A stretch of 64,000 nucleotides of DNA from Pseudoips prasinana. Lineage: Eukaryota; Arthropoda; Insecta; Lepidoptera; Nolidae. Below, piece by piece: positions 57,833 through 64,000 of the stretch (position 1 is the stretch's first letter; the number at the start of each line of letters is the position of its first letter). A program made the position numbers and the translations under genes. The notes beneath the pieces are model-generated. The model did no database searches. It saw only the letters and a program-made list of their open reading frames with translations, and was not told where the DNA came from. The stretch is taken from positions 8,555,001 to 8,619,000 of the forward strand of contig OX621241.1 of NCBI GenBank assembly GCA_951640165.1, read 5' to 3'.

Positions 57833-59061
57833 ATCGATCGATTTATGGAAACTTTTAATATATTGAACGGGAGATGCTACATTAACTAAGCAAGCAACCT
57901 CAAATTAAAATGTCAGTCAAATTGACACTTGTCAGTCAGTTGTAGGGTTGTACTAGTATCACCAAGAGTGATGGAAAACTATAAATTTTAGTCGATTTTA
58001 TAAAACAGTGTGGAGAAATAACATCAACACTATTATGAGAGGTGTAACTATGGACACTGTAAAAAAGACTTATATGGGCGTTTACCGCCATGCAGTTACA
58101 CAAAAACGCAATATAGATGGCTCTGACATCTATGAATGAATTCCAATGCATGTATATGTCTCATTGCCTCTAACAAATTGTATATAGTTAGGTTTAGACC
58201 AATACTGATATATATACGAAAAAAACCTAACACCCCCCACTCCGACCGCCATCTATCGATAGATACCAGAACTATCAATGACTTTTTGAAATATCACGCT
58301 TGTCTCTTTAGTTCAGCAACCCGCCTTTTGGTAGCATTGGTTGTATTGGAAAACTACCGTAATCAGCTGTTTGTGAGAAAGTATATAGGTATGATACCCA
58401 TGAAAAGGACTCTTGTAATCAAAATGCTTAAACCTCGTGGACCGTAGCTACCAATCAGGAGACACGTGGACAAGATTTTATGATGTGCACTTTTAATAAA
58501 AACTGAATTATAAAGTATTTTTTATTTTATTTTAGTTTTCGATTACATGTATTATTAAAGATATTTACTTTAGAAGTATATGGGGTTGTGAAAAAATTCA
58601 AACTTACTCTTAGGTAATTTATATACTTATTTTTATTTAGAATTTAACTAATATTATATAAGTCATGCATAAAACTCAATGTAACACAGGTCACTGTAGA
58701 GATTCTTGGGTGGATGTCTTTCGGCTGATATGATGATGATTGTTTTTTTTTATGGTGATTTACCACCATCTCCGTATGAACAGATGATTCGGGGGCGCAG
58801 TGGGACTGGGATAGCGGAGCGTGTGCGTGTGGCTAGAACTGCGCGCTAAAATTGTGAAGGAAGCCAAGATCCACAAAAAAGGTATCACTGTAGAAAGTAA
58901 AAAGCATGAATTATTTAAAACAACTTCAAAAAGAAGGCTGTTATCACTTCAATCGTATGTTGTTTTTGTATGTAATGCGGTTTCTCCGTTGAATAAATGT
59001 GCCTTCAGTATGGCCTCATTAAATTAGCAAACTCGTAAATCGTAGAATAATTGGATAGAGT
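57833..59061. other. ANKMY2 5' flank and intergenic DNA
   Basis: Includes the ANKMY2 promoter region. TATCGATCGAT lies directly before its ATG, and an exact TATCGATA (DRE-type octamer) sits at 58254-58261 inside a CTATCGATAG palindrome. Near 58700-58740 is a short antisense piece of the CATATCAGCCGAAAG repeat. 58312-58447 could be a small exon (see findings). The rest shows no feature I can name. Confidence 0.4.
58254..58261. promoter_or_regulatory. TATCGATA, DRE-type octamer
   Basis: Exact TATCGATA within a 12-bp palindrome. In Drosophila this octamer is the DREF-binding core promoter element of housekeeping genes. Here it lies about 420 bp upstream of the ANKMY2 start codon and could serve ANKMY2 or an unseen neighbour. 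Function is inference. Confidence 0.3.
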
Positions 59062-59066
59062 AGTAA

Positions 59067-59272
59067 GTGGTAAGATCCGAAAAGATCAGACTCGTGAAAA
59101 CGTATTGCCTAAGTGAAGGTTCAAATCCTTTCTCTTAAAGAAAAGATACAGTTAGTACTTTAATAATATGTTTTTGAAATAGTTGTTATCAAATATTGAA
59201 TTAATTCAAATAATTTTTTACAGCATATAAAATATACGTCTTCACGAGGCTGATCTTTTCAGATCTTACCAC
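59067..59272. mobile_element. MITE-like element with 38-bp terminal inverted repeats
   Basis: Arms 59067-59104 and 59235-59272 share GTGGTAAGATC-GAAAAGATCAG-CTCGTGAA-ACGTA with about three differences; 130 bp of AT-rich internal sequence. No coding capacity. Confidence 0.75.
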
Positions 59273-59274
59273 TA

Positions 59275-61954
59275 CCATTTACCAGTTTGATAATTTCAAT
59301 CAATAAAAAAATTAAAAAATTGCAAATTCGTTTAATGTAGATTTCACATCAATCTATGAAGAGGTCTGGGTATATCATATTTGCTTTGGTATAGCTTATA
59401 AGAGCATTGGCGTTCATGCTGCAAGTTATACAAACAAGGTAAACTTCATTTGTCTATTTGTCCTTCGTAACTGTGCTAGTGCGGACAGACCACATTATTT
59501 TACGCCATAAAATATTTTTTTTTTTTATTTGTATTTTTTTACAATTCCCAAGCACTAATTTAAAGCGTAGACATAGAATAATTCAATGATGTAAGTGTAA
59601 ATAAAACCCAAACATACAGTATGTATAAATTTATTCTAAAATCAGTAGTCATAATGGCTGATATGACTATTGACTTAACATCAACTTCTATAATAAATAT
59701 AAGCTACGGTTGCAGTACATCTACGTCACTAACATTGAAGAACAATTGAATTAAAACACCTTAAAAGTAAATACCTACATTAAAAGTTCCAAAAAGATTA
59801 AATACACCGTAGGTGGTGAGGAATGAATATATACCCGTAGGATAATGGTACAGATTAAAAGCTTGAATATTTTGCTAGCAACAAGAAGATCAATGATACC
59901 TAAATAAACTACACACCTAGTAAGCTGAAATGAGTGTGTGGAGCGTGTTTCATCCCTATTATAATGGAAGATCCTTTGATATCCAATTATTAATTATAAT
60001 TAATTATACTATTCATCAGTCCGCATTGCCCAGGACGGAAAGATGAATGGTAAGTCAACAAAAATCTATGAAATTTAAAACTTAACTGAAATACAATGAT
60101 TAAAAATGGAGCACTATATACATATGGGATACAACATTTAAATTGATAAATATATATGATTATAATAAATTGGAATCTAATATTAATAAGCAAGTTCTTA
60201 TTTTTTTAATAGACATAGCCTACGAAAAGTTAAGACTATGTGGGTATATGAACTTTAAGTTCTAATATAATCTAAAATACGATTTCCTGAATATATTTTA
60301 CGATTTTATTATTCTATGTTTTCTATTATCTACACAGCATTTCATTTTTCTTATAGATAACTTTTTATTTAGTACTAAATGTATTTTAACAATATAATAC
60401 TACAGTGAATTTTGAAACGTTATATAGGTAATATGTGAATAAATGCACTTACATATATTGCGCTAAAAAGACGTTAAAACACACTAATAAGTCAAATTTT
60501 GTCTACTACAAATGATTTAAAAGACTTATTTTAAGTAATAGAATGAAAGCGACGCCCAAATATTTTTTTTTAAAAGGTAAGAGTAGATAATGAGAAAATC
60601 TTACATTATTAATGCTACGATACACGTTTTGATTTCAAATGTACAATGTCTTACTTAAATACAGTACGTGAGACTGCAGGCTGCGACTAATAAATTAAGT
60701 TAAACTATATATATATGCTTTAAGCTATTTATTACATAAGTAAAGTTATACAGATTAAGAAGAAAGTTACATAAATCGCATAAACTATAAGATATAAATC
60801 ATTATTAAATATAGTGTGTGGGTCAGAAAATATAATTTAATTCATCTGTATACAAATTTGTTTATTTTAATTGGTGACACAGTATTTGGTTCACTGATTA
60901 AAATTTAACTTTGATAAAATATAATATACTTAATGAGAAGTGAGATTAAGTTTCTCGTGGATTTTATTATGTTCGAAGCGTTTCATATGCCTTTTTCATA
61001 ATATTATAATTGTTCCAGCGTCAACCTTAATGCTTGGTGGTTTTTAAGTAATATCTAAACTACATATAGATAATGCTATAACATCGACGGTTTGCTGAAT
61101 TAAAGGATATTCTTACAGACGTTAGCATCTAAAACTAGTTATATTTTTTATACAAATATTTTATTATTAAGATCAGAAATATTCTGTAGAGTTATAAATA
61201 TTGTATGCTTAAGATTTAAATAATTATTCCAGATAAAGTGTACCTGAAATCATAAGGTATAGTAAAGCACCTTTTTCAGGCATAGCGACTATGAGGGTAT
61301 GGAGTAATTAAATTGATGGTACATCATAATATAAAACAAATGTATGGGGAAAATGTAAATGTAAAATCTAACATTTTTACTTAACATAAATGATTAAAGG
61401 AAATATGTCCAAGTTATGTAAATGTTCTTACGTAGTATACAAGTAATAAATATTTTTAACAGTTTTAATTATTCTAAAATGAAGTACCTACCTACATATA
61501 TTGGAAATATTTAAAAGTTTATATAAGAGTAATAAGTACCTACCTACTGGATACAAAAATAAAGCACTAATATAATTAGTTTTATATGAGCGCCTTATTG
61601 AAGATCCACTAATATAGACATACCTAATTTACTAGAAAGCAATTCACATAACATTTTTTCATATTTCAGAAAAATATTATTATACTACTTAGTCACTCAA
61701 AACATTTAAAATCTCAATTAGCTCATCCCTACTTCCCATTACAAATCCATCTTTTACTCCATATCTTTACGCAAAAAAAAGATATATAAAAATCGGGAGT
61801 TTAATATTATACTTGCAGCTGATTCTCAGCCATAACGTAGGCCGACAATTTTTTTTATATATTTGATATTGTTCATACTAAGTGTGATCTCAGATTTGGT
61901 TGAACAAAAAGTAAGTCTGTTTTATACATAGTAGACGTCGAAGGAGAGTTGTGC
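59275..61954 (-). other. AT-rich region downstream of DAT, possibly 3' UTR
   Basis: Between the DAT stop and about 59.3 kb the sequence is very AT-rich, has no recognised SINE, MITE or LINE, and no convincing ORF. On the DAT strand, AATAAA motifs occur at several places (for example 61160-61165, and others near 60968, 60729 and 59629). A long DAT 3' UTR covering part of it is plausible because the area lacks the repeats seen elsewhere, but nothing proves it. Confidence 0.3.
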
Positions 61955-62119
61955 TCAAACGAGAGCGGGAGCAGACGCAAGAGCGGGAGTGGAAGGGGTG
62001 ACGGGGCTGGCTGCAGTTGATGCAAGGCGAACTCCTCCACTTTCGGACACCACCATGCCATTGTGAACAGTGCCGTTGCCTTCCGTGTCTGCATATGGTG
62101 TTGTCAGGATGCGTAGGCG
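61955..62119 (-). CDS. DAT: DAT terminal exon: cytosolic C-terminal tail
   Basis: 165 nt, 54 codons plus TGA at 61957-61955; acceptor GTCCATAG. Encodes [20 protein letters not shown], then a Ser/Thr/Pro/Ala-rich end finishing ALASAPALV. RxxILTTP after TM12 matches insect DAT. Two longer open frames over the same bases are out of frame with the upstream exons and are rejected. Confidence 0.87.
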   Translation of the reverse strand, partial: RLRILTTPYADTEGNGTVHNGMVVSESGGVRLASTAASPVTPSTPALASAPALV

Positions 62120-63179
62120 CTATGGACATAAGTTACATGATATATATCACTTAGTTCATGGAAAAGTAGTCAATAACCTTATTATATTTGTAAATTTAAT
62201 GAATTATTATGCAATTTCGTACCGGATAATCGTTTACATAAACTCATCTCACTCAACTCATCTATAAGGACTTTTATGTATATTTGGCCCTAAATTACTC
62301 ACTTCCACAAAGCTTCCCTTAGTCGTAATCAATTTGTAAATCGCCACAGTAGGTATGCACATGACACTGGACCCTGCAATGGCCCAGCCCAGTGCATTGG
62401 CCCATCCAGGGTAGATGTAGTCCTCGTATCTCAGAGGTTCGTAGTCCAAGAGTCCATACACAATGATGAAGAGGAGGAAGATGGGGGCGATGTACCGCCA
62501 ACAGACTCGCCAGTACAGGCCGGGACGGAAACCGATCATGTCACGGATGTCCTCGCAGAAGCGTTCAGTCCCTTGAATAAAAAAAAATAATGTTAATATA
62601 CTTGTCTGCAACTACTCAAATTGCGTTGCGTTGTTCACTTTTTTGGGATGGGTAAAAAAAGTTAAACTCGGGACACGTCGCCTGATCGAATATTCGTAAG
62701 ACGGAGGGTTACAATTACAAAATATAATAAACACTACTTTCCGACTATGGGAAATTAAACAATAGTTTTTACTTTTATCGGCAGTCCCCAAAGACTGCCC
62801 CGCATGTTTTATTATATAAGTTATGCTGTTGGGCTATGCTGTAAGTTTATAACGTTGCTTTATAAGGAGGTAAGAGCTTTTTCATGAAGTTTGTCAAGTC
62901 AAGTGTGTGAAAAATAATATTATATTTATTAATACCAAAAGCTAGCTTACCATAAATCCAAGATACAGCAATAGCCTCAAAGAAAACAGCAACCAGTATA
63001 GAATATCCAGCAGCATATCGGTCCAGGAGTTGGAAAAAGTAGAATCCGCCTTTAGTACATGATGCCAAGCCCACAAAGAAATAGAGAGTAAATAAACAGG
63101 CCACGAAAATCTCCCGGTGACGTCCAATGGGAGGAAACTCATCACTCAGCGCTGTTATTATTGCTTCTGAACCACCAAA
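61955..63179 (-). CDS. DAT: Sodium-dependent dopamine transporter, C-terminal exons
   Basis: Last three coding exons (63179-62951, 62571-62303, 62119-61955) of an SLC6 neurotransmitter transporter, 220 visible residues; insect DATs are about 630, so roughly the first two thirds lie to the right. The protein takes dopamine back across the presynaptic plasma membrane using Na+ and Cl- gradients. Visible parts are the end of TM8 ([16 protein letters not shown]), TM9 (residues 23-41), TM10 (46-75) with [22 protein letters not shown]11 (97-120), TM12 (134-158) and a 60-residue cytosolic tail. Asp53 in LLDRYAAG corresponds to the outer-gate Asp of dopamine transporters; serotonin transporters have Glu-Glu here, which favours [12 protein letters not shown] and [10 protein letters not shown] also match Drosophila DAT as I recall it. 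Other monoamine transporters are less likely. Confidence 0.9.
62120..62302 (-). other. DAT: DAT intron (183 bp)
   Basis: Short AT-rich intron with GTGAGT donor and TCCATAG acceptor. No other feature seen. Confidence 0.8.
62303..62571 (-). CDS. DAT: DAT exon: TM11 and TM12
   Basis: 269 nt between acceptor ATTCAAG and donor GTGAGT. The first two bases complete the Gly codon of the previous exon, giving [14 protein letters not shown]. Encodes [20 protein letters not shown] (TM11), the [14 protein letters not shown] extracellular loop and [20 protein letters not shown] (TM12), ending TTKGSFVE in phase 0. Confidence 0.92.
62572..62950 (-). other. DAT: DAT intron (379 bp)
   Basis: AT-rich intron with GTAAGC donor and an acceptor after a long T run. 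No other feature recognised. Confidence 0.8.
62951..63179 (-). CDS. DAT: DAT exon: end of TM8, TM9, TM10
   Basis: 229 nt between acceptor TTTTTCAG and donor GTAAGC. Starts in phase 0 with [20 protein letters not shown] and ends after the first base of a Gly codon (SWIYG). The preceding exon, which would carry the LDSS part of the Na2 sodium site, is outside the window. Confidence 0.91.
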
Positions 63180-63747
63180 CTGAAAAACAGATATTTTGTT
63201 TTAATATAAGTTTAGGCAAGACAAAATTTGCCAAACATTATTGGTTTTTATTTCTCTACACGAATTAGCTTGAGAAACGTTTTCTCTTTGAAAATCGAAC
63301 GAAACAATTCTCAAGGTAATCTGTTCTTAACAGGGGGTACAAATGAAATCCCTTCATCATATCAACCGAAAGACGTCCACTACTAAACCTCCACCAAACT
63401 CCAGCGGATTCCCGTGACCCTTGCAGGATCTTTGGTCTCTATTGTTCTTTGGGCTTCTTATGAGGTCCGTAAATAGGAATCACGCCGCTGTTCCATAAAT
63501 CATCACTGGCAACACATACCGGTTGAAGCCTTTCTTCGACTAGAGACACTGTGCTATTTGAGGCGAGAAAATATTATGTAGCTCCCCAAAAGCTTTCCGT
63601 GCTTCCTTACTTATATTAAGACTGATTGATGATTATTAATGACTGATAATTTTTCCACGTTCCATCAATTTTATATGTTGATATTACTGTTAACAGTTGT
63701 ACACGCGAACTTAGTCTCCGTTGGTTTTTAATAATTTTATTGTTATA
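63180..63747. other. DAT intron segment with degraded repeat
   Basis: Intron upstream of the first visible DAT exon. It holds a degraded copy of the dispersed CATATCA-CCGAAAGACGTCC repeat at about 63353-63430, then AT-rich sequence leading into the ORF at 63748. I looked for the preceding DAT exon here and did not find it. Confidence 0.5.
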
Positions 63748-64000
63748 ATGCCGCAAGTTGGCGCCGATACGGCTATTGGCGAACTGTCGAAGAAAGTGAT
63801 AACTTTGACGTCGAAGATCACGGCCCAATCTTCATTAATTGAGGCCCAAAATAAGAAAATTGAAGATCAACAGTTGACGATTGATAATTATTTTACCACC
63901 ATTAATAATTTAGTGAAGGTAGTTGGTGAGTTAACCACTAAAATAAACCGTCTGGTAGCATCGACTGCATCGGGTGTGAGCGAAACAGAAGATGCGACTA
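63748..64000 (+). CDS. Open reading frame running off the window, probable transposon protein
   Basis: An ATG at 63748 opens a frame with no stop through base 64000 (84 codons). It encodes MPQVGADTAIGELSKKVITL followed by heptad-like runs rich in I, L, K, Q and N, suggesting a coiled coil, then a Ser/Thr/Glu-rich section. It lies antisense within a DAT intron, which favours a transposable element (a gag-like or LINE ORF1 protein) over a host gene. I do not recognise a family, and the element's class cannot be settled from this fragment. Confidence 0.4.
   Translation, partial: MPQVGADTAIGELSKKVITLTSKITAQSSLIEAQNKKIEDQQLTIDNYFTTINNLVKVVGELTTKINRLVASTASGVSETEDAT

Noticed and set aside
61873..62129. 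Two 73-79 codon ORFs over the DAT terminal exon
   Set aside because: Out of frame with the upstream DAT exons; the third frame gives RLRILTTP and a proper stop.
61955..63179. Assignment of the transporter to serotonin or GABA transporters
   Set aside because: LLDRYAAG (Asp gate) and EDIRDMIGF fit dopamine transporters; serotonin transporters carry Glu-Glu at that place and GABA transporters differ through TM11-12.

Overview
This 64 kb window comes from a eukaryotic nuclear genome, almost certainly a moth or butterfly (Lepidoptera). The evidence is GT-AG introns, AT-rich non-coding DNA, insect-type proteins and many tRNA-derived SINEs, hairpin MITEs and other dispersed repeats of lepidopteran type. 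I could not identify the species.

Three protein-coding genes can be supported. (1) A T-box transcription factor on the + strand, best matched to Dorsocross (Doc, Tbx6-related). It is spread over 4409-43265 in four visible exons, with introns of about 23.7, 9.6 and 4.6 kb. The first coding exon, with the start codon, was not found and is probably to the left of the window. (2) ANKMY2 on the - strand, 56573-57832. It is a complete two-exon gene for an ankyrin-repeat plus MYND zinc-finger protein of 394 residues. (3) The 3' end of a sodium/chloride-dependent dopamine transporter (DAT, SLC6 family) on the - strand, 61955-63179, as the last three coding exons; the rest lies to the right of the window.

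Layout: 1-4400 is repeat-rich DNA, including a large element with an internal tandem array (about 690-3030). 4.4-43.3 kb is the Doc gene; its introns contain GC-rich, apparently unique islands that may be cis-regulatory DNA, mixed with SINEs, LINE pieces and hairpin elements. 43.3-56.5 kb is intergenic, with a degenerate Tc1/mariner transposase, a LINE reverse-transcriptase remnant, nested SINE/MITE insertions and a 0.6 kb repeat widespread in Lepidoptera. 56.5-64 kb holds ANKMY2 and DAT, head-to-tail on the - strand and convergent with Doc. An open reading frame at the right edge, antisense to DAT, is probably part of a transposable element.

The three genes are not known to share a pathway: Doc is a developmental regulator, ANKMY2 is linked to cyclase and ciliary trafficking, and DAT performs presynaptic dopamine reuptake. 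I saw no undescribed multi-gene system. The most unusual material is structural: nested insertions with readable target-site duplications, a repeat unit flanked by a 66-bp direct duplication, paired hairpin MITEs with oppositely oriented loops, and several perfect palindromes.
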